Of a DNA stretch of 64,000 nt, positions 43,536-53,400 are shown one piece after another. The stretch is taken from positions 969,954-1,033,953 of the forward strand of contig NW_026570271.1 in NCBI RefSeq assembly GCF_019649055.1. The letters are read 5' to 3'. The notes beneath the pieces were generated by a model. The model was given only the letters and a program-made list of their open reading frames with translations. It was not told the origin of the DNA and did no database searches. Both the position numbers and the translations under genes were made by a program. The DNA is from Paramacrobiotus metropolitanus (lineage: Eukaryota; Tardigrada; Eutardigrada; Parachela; Macrobiotidae). Each line of letters starts with the position of its first letter. The first letter of the stretch is position 1.

Positions 43536-44464
43536 TTCGTCGTTCTTTGCATGTCAGGACGTGAAGAGGAGCGGAACGCGTCGCAATGTCACGAATGAAT
43601 TTACCATAGTAACTAACCATTCCCAGGAAGGATCGTAACTGTTTCTTGTTCGTCGGGGCTTCGAGTTTGGTAATTGCTTCAACCTTCTTCGGATTGGGAC
43701 TGATGCCGTAGGGATTTACTACGTGTCCCAAGAAGTCAATTTGTGTATGTCCAAATGCACACTTTGAGGGTTTTAGCTTCAGGTCCGCTTCGGAAAGTCT
43801 CCGTAGAACTTCTTCCAAGTAAGCTAGATGCTCTTCGAAAGTTTTGCTGAATACGTTAATGTCGTCCAAGTAGATTAGAACAAATTTGTACGTAATTCCA
43901 TTAAAAATTTTTGTCATCATTCTCATAAAGGTTGCGGGGGCGTTCGTTAAGCCGAACGGCATTACCTCGAAGCGGTACTGATTTGAAGGTGTTAGGAAGG
44001 CGGTTTTGTCTTTCGACTCCTCATCCATCGGAACTTGAAGGTATCCTTGGACCATGTCTAATCCGGAAAAGTACTTTGCTCCTCGAAGGACGTCCAGGCA
44101 ATCGTCTATCCGTGGGAGCGGATACGTCTTTTATCGTCGAAGCGTTTAGGTCCCGGTAGTCGACGCATGTCCTTATCCCATTCTTCTGTTGAACTAGGAC
44201 CAAATTCGCTGCATAGTTTGACTGACAGGGTTTGATAATGCCGAGTTTTATCCAATCTTCAATCTGCTTGTCCATGGCTTCTTTTTCCCTTCGCGAGTAT
44301 CTGCGTAGGTTTCTTGCTGTCGGAGAATCCGTGCCGGTGTTAACCGTGTGCTCGATGCAGTTGGCTCGTCCCATAGGTTGGTCTTTCGTTGGGAACACGT
44401 GTCGATACTTGTACAGCAGTTTCAATAATGCCTCTTTCTGGTCAGTGGTCAGCTCTGGGCCCAA
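43530..44464 (-). pseudogene. Reverse transcriptase region, frameshifted, RNase H deleted
   Basis: Frame 1 from 44464 covers the fingers (block IKLGIIKPCQSNYAANLVLV, CVDYRDLN). After a frame change near 44130, frame 2 covers the palm with FEVMPFGLTNAPATF, the catalytic LIYLDD box and FLGHVV, and the thumb with LRSFLGMVSYYGKFI. Directly after the thumb end (RSAPLHVLTCKER) the sequence runs into the integrase frame; the expected RNase H domain of about 120 residues is absent. RT copies the element RNA into DNA; without RNase H and with the frameshift this copy cannot do so. Confidence 0.88.
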
Positions 44465-45620
44465 CTATAACGTCTCTTTGAATTCTTCGAACGATGGATC
44501 GCTTGCTAAAAATTTGGCCGAATTTCCTAAGCAGGTCGTTCGGGTTTAACTGACCATCAATATCGTCGTACGCATCCTTGGTATTTTCTTGTGACTCGTC
44601 GTCGGGGTTTCCCATGTCCACGGGGTTTCACAAGATTAACTCATGTACTTCCTTCTCATTCGATATACTTTGATTACGCGCGCGTTGAGGATCTGCCGCT
44701 GGGTCCAGGTGTACACTTTCTGGCCCATTTGCACTTGACCTCGCGTTGTATGGACGAGAAGCACCCGTATTCCCTTTGTCTCGCCAGAGGTGTACAGTCT
44801 CCGTTGAGGCGTTGGGAGGTTGTCTTTGGATGGATGTGCTTGGAGCATCTGCGACAGTCCTTACTTTAGTCACAAGTTTCGTCACAGGGTTGTACATCCT
44901 TGAGTTTGCGAATTTCACAACAAATGGCGTGCTGTTTAAGTAATCCGTTCCCAAAAGCAGTTTGAACGAAAAATCGTCCAATATCGCGGCCGTTACATTT
45001 GTACGTGTCCCAAGTAAATTCACAGCGAATCGACAAGCCTTTGTTATTTAAGTGTATCCCCCGAAGCCGACGTAGCGCGTGTACCTGTCCAGGTATGGGC
45101 GCGCAAATTCCTTTCGTTCACAAACCTCCTGTTTACAAGTGAAATACCAGATCCAGTGTCGAGTATGGCTTCGGTCGGCTTATTGTTGATTCGTACGTAA
45201 CAAGAGAGTGCGCCGGATGAAACGTTGCATATGAGGGTTGATGAATCCGCGGTAAAAAGAGCCGAATTTCGCCGCGGGTTTTAGTTTAACGGTCCTTCCA
45301 CGACGTATTCACTTTCATCATTTCCTTCTCCATCCGTGTACGTGAAGTAGGTCGGTCGTCTTTGAGGTCGGCCATTATACATTCCGCGCTGGTAGCTGTT
45401 TCCGCGTTGCATGCCGTTTGACCTGTACTGTCGAGAATGTCGACAGTCCGTGGTGACGTGATCGTTCCTTCCGCAGTTGTGACATTTTGAATAGCAGTCG
45501 GCAAAGCGGTGTCCGGGTCGGTGTTGTTGTTGTTGCCTCGTGGACGGAAGTCTTGCTTTTGATTGATGTTGTTGATCATCGTCATCACCTGGTCGAATTT
45601 CTGGGTCATTTCAGCAATCT
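44465..45620 (-). pseudogene. Gag nucleocapsid knuckle and protease region, frameshifted
   Basis: A CCHC zinc knuckle (CHNCGRNDHVTTDC) lies at about 45445-45490 in one frame. The aspartic protease active site DTGSG is encoded at 45160-45146, and the second protease block LLGTDYLNS with hydrophobic flanks lies at about 44940-44965. These parts fall in different frames, so at least two indels separate them. Retroviral-type proteases mature the gag-pol polyprotein. Confidence 0.75.
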
Positions 45621-45925
45621 TGTCAGGTTGGGTTGAAACTGCAAATGCCGGTTTGTGTTTTTCTTGGTCTTCCAGTTCTTTTCTTTCCGCTTTCTCTTTG
45701 TACTAGATTTTCTTGGACTCGGCTGTCAGCTATCCAGGAAGTCTTTAACGTTCGTTGGTCTGTTTGAAATAAAACTGGTCTTCATCCGGGTCGGTAGTTC
45801 TCGAAATAACTCAGTCGCTTTATCTCTTTCCGTTGCTGTCGGGTTGATGACCTCGTACATTTTCAGTACTTTGCTGACATACGAAACAGGATCCTTCTTA
45901 GCCAAATTTTGGAAGTGTTCTTTCT

Positions 45926-47056
45926 TTAGGTCATAGTCCAGGTCAGTTGGCCCAAATGTCTTGAGAAGTGCTGTTCGGAGAGTGTCCCAAACACGGTGTT
46001 TTGACCGTTCTGATTCGTACCATCACAGCTCGTTCGCGGTGAATGACAGGTTGATGTAACTGAGAATGCTGGTGTTGTCCCAGTCGTAGACTTTAGCGAA
46101 AATTTCGATCCTGCTGACAAAATCGCGAACGTCTCCGAACTCTCCCCGAAGTGTGGCATATCTTTCGGAGTTATTTGCATTAAGACAGGGACGTTGTGTG
46201 CTGATTTCAATGATTTATCCACTAACTGCCGGTACGATAAGTCCGTTAACATTGCCTTGACTTCCCTGGCTTCTGCTTCAGTTAATGTGAACCGTAAGGG
46301 GTTGGCTTGTATCGCTTCCGAAAATGCGGCATCACTGTTCTTCTGAACGAAGTTCACCGTCGCTACGAAATCCTCTAGATTGCCGTAAGTCACTCTTGCG
46401 ATGACTGGATAATAAGTTGCCAATAGATACAAGCGAGAGAAGTATTTTACTCTGTCGATGTCTTCCAGTTTTATATCAGAGGATGCCATGATGGATCTGA
46501 TTGGAGAGTTGTTCTGGATAACCCGAGGTGGTGATGACCGAGGTGGTGGTGGTCGGGGTGATGATATCTGAAGCGCTGTTGTCCGAGGTGGTGATGTTCG
46601 AGGTGGTGGTGAGTGTGTGGATTCTTCCCCGGAAGTCGATGATTGGCTGGAAGTTGATAGGTTGTCTTTAGAAGCAGATAACTGAGGGTGTTGTACTGGT
46701 GCTTCTTGACCCGTAGGTTGCGCGTTGTGAGTGGATGTCGAAGCAGGAGCTGAATTTCGAGTGTCCGGTGGAGGTTGGTTGGTATTTAGTGGTCGATCCC
46801 GATTGATTCGTGATCTTCCTTCTGCAAGGTCGAGAGCAGCGTAGCCTTGCGCTCCAGTAATCTCTGGTATCCGGTATGTTGAACGGAGTGCGTGCTCGGT
46901 GTTGTCAGATAAAGGCTCGTCAGTGTGCTGGTACTTTGTTTGTTGCGGTGATGTCCTTTGATGATCCAGTAAGATGGAGAGGTCAGCGTGCTTGCGTTTG
47001 TCCGGCTTTGACTTGGATGACATGAAAGCTACAGTGTCTAAACCGAATTTAGACAA
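45926..47056 (-). CDS. Gag-like ORF of the gypsy element
   Basis: 376 codons starting at 47056, about 16 bases inside the 5' LTR and next to the primer-binding site. The N-terminal half is polar and Ser/Pro/Thr-rich (low complexity PPRTSPPR-type repeats around 46530-46620); the second half is helical and capsid-like (VKYFSRLYLLATYYPVIARV). It ends before the knuckle, which lies in another frame. Identification rests on position and composition. Confidence 0.7.
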   Translation of the reverse strand: MSKFGLDTVAFMSSKSKPDKRKHADLSILLDHQRTSPQQTKYQHTDEPLSDNTEHALRSTYRIPEITGAQGYAALDLAEGRSRINRDRPLNTNQPPPDTRNSAPASTSTHNAQPTGQEAPVQHPQLSASKDNLSTSSQSSTSGEESTHSPPPRTSPPRTTALQISSPRPPPPRSSPPRVIQNNSPIRSIMASSDIKLEDIDRVKYFSRLYLLATYYPVIARVTYGNLEDFVATVNFVQKNSDAAFSEAIQANPLRFTLTEAEAREVKAMLTDLSYRQLVDKSLKSAHNVPVLMQITPKDMPHFGESSETFAILSAGSKFSLKSTTGTTPAFSVTSTCHSPRTSCDGTNQNGQNTVFGTLSEQHFSRHLGQLTWTMT

Positions 47057-47071
47057 CCCCTGGAGCCACCA
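47052..47071 (-). other. Candidate primer-binding site
   Basis: In element orientation the bases after the 5' LTR read A then TGGTGGCTCCAGGGGTTG. It begins with TGG, as expected for pairing with the 3' CCA of a tRNA. The tRNA species was not assigned. Confidence 0.6.
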
Positions 47072-47072
47072 T

Positions 47073-47326
47073 TGTTACAAAAGGGTTCTACTCGTAAATG
47101 AGAATACGCGGATGATAATAAATAGCTTTAATAATAAACGTACAGTCGGTGATGATCGTAGAGAAATAGCATCGAGATGAACGTATAATGATGAGAGCAG
47201 GAATACCGTATGAGAGAAACGGTAGCGTTTATATACGAATAAAAGAGGTGAAGGTATTTAGGTAAATAACACAAGAGGCTATGTAGATGTACAGACGTGA
47301 CACGGAAATACATTCTCTATATGACA
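47073..47326 (-). repeat. 5' LTR (element orientation)
   Basis: 254 bp, plus strand from TGTTACAAAAG to ATATGACA. Followed by the CACA duplication and then TCTGTCAGAGG, which is the continuation of the cassette. Confidence 0.95.
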
Positions 47327-47365
47327 CACATCTGTCAGAGGATAGCTCCGTCTGCCATGGTTGTA

Positions 47366-47739
47366 CTGATGTCGAAGGAAGAGTTGACATACTGACACAA
47401 CATTTTCCCGTTAATTATTCTACTATCCGTAACAACTGCACAAAGTTGGTGTACGATTCACCACTGCAACCTCGTAGAATAATAAACATACAATATTGTC
47501 CACAAACAGTGCTACAATAAGGCTGAAACTGTTCATTTTCTAAAGTTTATTCATTGACAGCTACCAGTGGTGCGAAATGCTGAGAGTAGTTTCCAAAGCT
47601 TTTCCGTACGAATCACACATTCCCAATTTTGCCGGCTTGCTCCTAGTGCAGCGCCAACCAGTGCTTGCTTTTTTGGTCGGCTAGATAGGTATTCACCACT
47701 TTCTGTGTAGAGGATTACCATGAATCAACTAGACTAAAC
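47366..47739. other. Unique sequence between cassette A and the satellite
   Basis: About 370 bp. A plus-strand frame continues to 47520 without recognisable domain. Nothing else seen. Confidence 0.35.
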
Positions 47740-48809
47740 TACCGCTTCAGAAGAAAAATTAGTCATTCCCAACAAAAAACGAAGCTTTGTATCCACTTTG
47801 TCAATTTGTCAAAAATTTTTCAAACTAGCAGCCAACCAGGCATTAATGTTTTGCTTCCTCTCTAGATGATTGCTTTGAATCCTTCAGACAAAACTATTGT
47901 TTCAGAAGAGAAATAAGCCTGTCTCATTAAGCGGAAGGCGATCCTTGTACTTTTTGCGAAACATCCGGATGTTTAGAAATTATTGATGTAATCATTCGCA
48001 TTTTCCGAATATCATAAAAGAAACGACTGTCACTCTAGACAGAAACCTGTCAGAGTTGGGAAAATAGTCACGCCTAACAAAAAACGAAATTTTGTATCCA
48101 CCTTGTCAATTTGTCCTCCGTATGTCAATCTGTCAAAAATCTTTCAAACTGGCAGCCAACAAGGCATTATCGTTTGGCCTTCCTCTTTAGATGAATACGA
48201 TAAACCATCCAGACACAACTACTGCTTCTGGAGAGAAATAGGCCTGTCCTATTAAGGAGAAGGAGTTTCTTGTAGATTTTGCAAACGTCCGGATGTTTGG
48301 AAATCATTGTTGTTATCATTCGTGTTTTCCGAATATCAGGAAAGAAATGACCGTCACTATATATGGAAACCTGCTAGAGCTGGAAAAATAGTCATTCCCA
48401 ACAAAAAACAAAATCTTGTATCTACCTTGTCAATTTGTCATCCAAATGTCAATTTGTCAAAAGTCTTTCAAACTTGCAGCCAACCAGGCATTTTTGTCTG
48501 GCTTCCTCTTTAGATGAATACGATAAACCTTTCAGACAAACCTACTGCTTCAGAAGAAAAATAGGCCTGTCTCATTAAGAAGAAGGCGTTTCTTGTAGAT
48601 TTTGCGAAACCTCCGGATGTTTGGAAATAATTATTGTTATCATTCGTGTTTTCCCAATATCAGGAAAGAAATGACTGACAACTATATATAGAAACCTGCT
48701 CGAGCTGGAAAAATAGTCATTCCCAACAGAAAACAAAATCTTGTATCTACCTTGTCAATTTGTCATCCGATTGTCAATTTGTCAAAAGTCTTTTAAACTT
48801 GCAGCCAAA
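47740..48809 (+). repeat. Edge of the satellite: diverged 324-bp monomers
   Basis: Marker sequence (A)CNTCCGGATGT recurs at 47961, 48285 and 48609, exactly 324 bp apart. Monomers contain CATTCCCAACAAAAAACG, TTGTCAATTTGTC and CAGCCAACCAGGCATT blocks also found in the main array, but differ from it more than core units differ from each other. Confidence 0.9.
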
Positions 48810-50453
48810 CAGGGTACAGTTTTAATCCGCAACGGCAACGACATTGGGCATAGTAGTGGTATCACAATGCAAATCTAACGGCTTTCCGTAGTGTCGAGAC
48901 AGTGAGGTGAGCCTATAATTTGCAGTGGGCAGCCAGAATTCCAGATTTTTTACTACCAGCAAGTTCTACCGCTTTAACCGGCTCTTTTCAACTTTTGGCA
49001 AAAAAAAACGGACTTGGCTGGGTCGCCCTCTTCTTCGGAAGATATTCTCCGCAGGTCACCTGATTGTGTCGATATTCCCCTTTGTATTCCACAGTAAACC
49101 GTGTGAGTGGCGCGCTTGTCTTTTTTTACGGAGATGTGCTGATAGCGAAGCGTGGTAACGGAAAAACAGACAGATTCTGCTCAGCTTCATCGGGGCAGTA
49201 AAACGCCAAATGTCTGATGTACTTGGTTCCATTGATAACGAACCAGTCGGTGTGCAGTATACAAAGCGTAGCCATTTCGTCCACGGTGAAAACAAGCCAG
49301 AAATCTTCCTGTATAAGGTGATTGCAAGTGGTTCAATCTCCATCACGTTGTTTCATTTACATCTTTTGTTAGTTTGTCTTTTAGCAAGGAATTTCTTGGT
49401 CAGTTGACGTCCAAGCGTTTGCAAACCGCTGTACCGAAGTCCAAACGAAAAAGTCAAGAGCCGGAAGATGAAGGAAAGCCGGGGCCGAGAAGGTCAAGCC
49501 CAACATTTTGTCGGCTACCATATCTAAGCATCGCCTATTTGCTTTCCGCAACTGGGATAGCCAGTATAGTAGTATACCGTATGGGCAACGACAAATTCGT
49601 CGACGTGGGACCGAACAGCGACGGGAAAGTCAGTACGATTCGTGTGGTTTTTGGTGAATGAAAGGAACAGCCGGACAGTTGTTCCTGGGAAGTCTACGGG
49701 ACGAATGTCTCGCTGACCAAGACCGGCTTTCTCCGCTTGACCGCAGTCATGCTGACTGAGAAAGCCGGCATGGATGAAGCAGCCCGGGCCAGTGCAGCCG
49801 AAACCAGGCGCCTGACACCGTTGTATCTATTGGACAGTAACATGCACTTTGGCTGAAGCCGTTTCAACGGCACCAACGTGGCTACCATTCGGCGCTTTGA
49901 AGTGAAGGGTGGCGATATGATCCATACCCTCTACGGAATCTGTTTGGTGAACGATGCTATGATGGTCAAAAGGTTTGATGAAAGACCAACAGACGTTCAA
50001 GGACATGGTGAAGATCCAGAAGAAACAGGGAATTTAAAACCCAATCAAAGAAGGATAAGCGTTCCTACGTTGGCTGAAGCTGTTGCTGATGCTTTGGCGT
50101 CACTGGTCAAGCAATTGGACGACGGGACTTCACAACGCTGTCATGAAGACAAATATGTACCTTCCAATGCGTAATGGAACGGTGCCATGGAGCGCTTTTC
50201 GGAAACACGTATGGTCATTGCGATTTTATTTGGACTGGATAAGTTCAGTGTTGAGCAAGCTTTAAACTTCGATGTGGATGGTTTTTTGCCTAAGCATGGT
50301 GATCAAATTCATGACAATGTTGGAGATATTACTAAACCTGATTATGATTGTGCTGGTGTTTTTCTACAAATAACGAAAACGCGTCAGTGTCTTTTTTATT
50401 TCATTAAAAGCTTGCACATCTGTCAGAGGATAGCTCCGTCTGCCACGGTTGTA
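48810..50453. repeat. Duplicated cassette, copy B, inserted in the satellite
   Basis: 1,644 bp near-identical to copy A without the retrotransposon. At 50411-50426 it reads CTTGCACATCTGTCAG, the unoccupied form of the gypsy target site. It is flanked by satellite on both sides: GCAGCCAAACAGG before and AAGGCATTATCG after, which together would restore a normal satellite unit with AGG shared at both junctions. Confidence 0.9.
49374..50370 (+). pseudogene. Decayed unknown ORF in cassette copy B
   Basis: Same decayed frame as at 40918-41932. Here the first 95 codons are continuous (ending VSTIRVVFGE then TGA) because the extra C of copy A is absent, but later frames are broken and a codon is missing in the WEV(T)YG block. 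Shares two stops with copy A, so decay began before the duplication. Function not recognised. Confidence 0.4.
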
Positions 50454-53400
50454 AAGGCATTATCGTTTGGCCTTCCTCTCTAGATGATTTTTTAAATCGT
50501 TTAGCTAAAACTACTGTTTCAGAAGGAAAATCAGCCATTTGCAACAAAAAACGAAAATTTGTATCCACCTTATCAATCTGTCAACCGTATGCCAATTCTT
50601 CAAATGTCTTTCAACCTGGCAGCCAACCAGGGCTTTTTGTCTAGCTTCCTCATTTGATGAATACGATAAACCATTCACACAATACTACTGCTTCAGAAGA
50701 GAAATAAGCCTGTCTCATTTAAGAGAAGGCGTTTCTTGTAGGTTAAGCGAAACATCCGGATGTTTGGAAATCATTGTTGTCATCATTCGCGTTTTCCGCA
50801 TGTCAGAAACGAAATGACTGTCATTATAAACAGAAACCTGTTAGAGCTGGAGAAATATTTATTCCCAACAAAAAACGAAATTTGGTATCCACATTGTCAA
50901 TTTGTCAACCGTATGTCAATTTGTCAAATGTCTTTCAAGCGGCAGCCAACCAAGCACTATCGTTTGGCCACCTCTCCAGATGATTTCCTTAAACTAATAA
51001 GACAAAACTACCGATTCAGAAGAAAAATGAGTCATTCCCAACAAAAAAATATTTTTTGTATCCACCTTGTCAATTTGTCAACCGTATGTCAATTTGTCTA
51101 ATGTCTTTCAAGCTGGCAGCCAACCAGGCATTATCGCTTGGCCACCTCTCCGGATGATTTCCTTAAACTAATAAGACAAAACTACCGATTCAGAAGAAAA
51201 ATCAGTCATTCCCAACAAAAAAATATTTTTGTATCCACCTTGTCAATTTGTCAACCGTATGTCAATTTGTCAAAAGCCTTTTAAACGGGCAGCCATCTAG
51301 GCATTATTGTCCGGCTTCCTCTTTGGATGGCTACCATGAATCTTTCAGACAAAACTATTGCTTCAGAAGTTAAATAAGTCATTCCCAACAAAAAAATATT
51401 TTTTGTATCCACCTTGTCAATTTTGTCAACTGGATGTCAATTTGTCAAATGCCTTTTAAACGGGCAGCCATCTAGGCATTATTGTCCGGCTTCCTCTTTG
51501 GATGGCTACCATAAATCTTTCAGACAAAACTATTGCTTCAGAAGTTAAATAAGTCTGTCACATTAAGCAGAACGCGTTTCTTGTAGATTTTGCGAAACAT
51601 CCGGATGTTTGGAAATCATTGTTGTCATCATTCGCGTTTTCCGCATATCAGGAACGAAATGACTGTCATTATAAACAGAAACCTGTGAAAGCTTGAAAAT
51701 ATTTATTCCCAACAAAAAACGAAATTTGGTATCCACATTGTCAATTTGTCAACCGTATGTCAATTTGTCAAATGTCTTTCAAGCTGGCAGCCAAATAAGC
51801 ATTATCGTTTGGCCACCTCTCCAGATGATTTCCTTAAACTAATTAGACAAAACTACCGCTTCAAAAGAAAAATCAGTCATTCCCAACAAAAATATTTTTT
51901 GTATCCACCTTGTCAATTTGTCAACCGTATGTCAATTTGTCAAAAGCCTTATAAACGGGCAGCCATCTAGGCATTATTGTCCGGCTTCCTCTTTAGATGA
52001 TTACCATAAATCCTTCAGACAAAACTATTGCTTCAGAAGTTAAATAAGTCTGTCTCATTAAGCAGAACGCGTTTTTGTAGATTTTGCGAAACATCCGGAT
52101 GTTTGGAAATCATTAATGTCATCATTCGCGTTTTCCGCATATCAGAAACGAAATGACTGTCATTATAAACCGAAACCTGTTAAAGCTTGAAAAATATTTA
52201 TTCCCAACGAAAAACGATTTTTTGTATCCACCTTGTCAATTTGTCAACCGTATGTCAATTTGTCTAATGTCTTTCAAGCTGGCAGCCAACCAGGCATTAT
52301 CGCTTGGCCACCTCTCCAGATGATTTCCTTAAACTAATAAGACAAAACTACCTATTCAGAAGAAAAATCAGTCATTCCCAACAAAAAAATGTTTTTCGTA
52401 TCCACCTTGTCAATTTGTCAACCGGATGTCAATTTGTCAAAAGCCTTTTAAACGGGCAGCCATCTAGGCATTATTGTCCGGCTTCCTCTTTGGATGACTA
52501 CCATAAATCTTTCGGACAAAACAATTGTTTCAGAAATTAAACAAGTCTGTCACATTAAGCAGAGCGCGTTTCTTGTAGATTTTGCGAAACATCCGGATGT
52601 TTGGAAATCATTGTTGTCATCATTCGCGTTTTCCGCATATCAGGAACGAAATGACTGTCATTATAAACAGAAACCTGTTAAAGCTTGAAAAATATTTATT
52701 CCCAACAAAAAACGAAATTTGGTATCCACATTGTCAATTTGTCAACCGTATGTCAATTTGTCAAATGTCTTTCAAGCTGGCAGCCAAATAAGCATTATCG
52801 TTTGGCCACCTCTCCAGATGATTTCCTTAAACTAATTAGACAAAACTACCGCTTCAAAAGAAAAATCAGTCATTCCCAACAAAAAAATATTTTTTGTATC
52901 CACCTATCGTTTGGCCACCTCTCCAGACGATTACATTAAATTAATTAGCCAAAACTACTGCTTTAGAAGAAAAATCAGTCATTCCCAACGAAAAACGATT
53001 TTTTGTATCCACCTTGTCAATTTGTCAACCGTATGTCAATTTGTCTAATGTCTTTCAAGCTGGCAGCCAACCAGGCATTATCGCTTGGCCACCTCTCCAG
53101 ATGATTTCCTTAAACTAATAAGACAAAACTACTTATTCAGAAGAAAAATCAGTCATTCCCAACAAAAAAATATTTTTTGTATCCACCTTGTCAATTTGTC
53201 AACCGTATGTCAATTTGTCAAATGCCTTTTAAACGGGCAGCCATCTAGGCATTATTGTCCGGCTTCCTCTTTGGATGGCTACCATAAATCTTTCAGACAA
53301 AACTATTGCTTCAGAAGTTAAATAAGTCTGTCACATTAAGCAGAACGCGTTTCTTGTAGATTTTGCGAAACATCCGGATGTTTGGAAATCATTGTTGTCA

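Larger units (their letters stand above)
41979..47326 (-). mobile_element. Ty3/gypsy LTR retrotransposon, 5,348 bp, defective
   Basis: Bounded by 253- and 254-bp LTRs (TG...CA ends) and a 4-bp CACA target duplication at 41975-41978 and 47327-47330. In element (minus) orientation: 5' LTR, a candidate primer-binding site starting TGG one base after the LTR (complement of 47052-47071), gag, zinc knuckle, protease, reverse transcriptase, integrase, then a purine tract AAGAAGGGGAA abutting the 3' LTR at 42232. The LTRs differ at roughly 10-13 positions (about 5%), so the insertion is not very recent. RNase H is missing and several frame breaks occur, so the copy cannot be autonomous. No envelope-like gene is present. 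Confidence 0.95.
40343..47365. repeat. Duplicated cassette, copy A (interrupted by a retrotransposon)
   Basis: Apart from the retrotransposon at 41979-47326, this 1.67-kb segment (40343-41978 plus 47331-47365) is near-identical to 48810-50453. Differences are scattered substitutions and small indels, such as CCC versus CC in the run before GCAACTGGG and ACCTACGGG versus CTACGGG. Confidence 0.9.
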
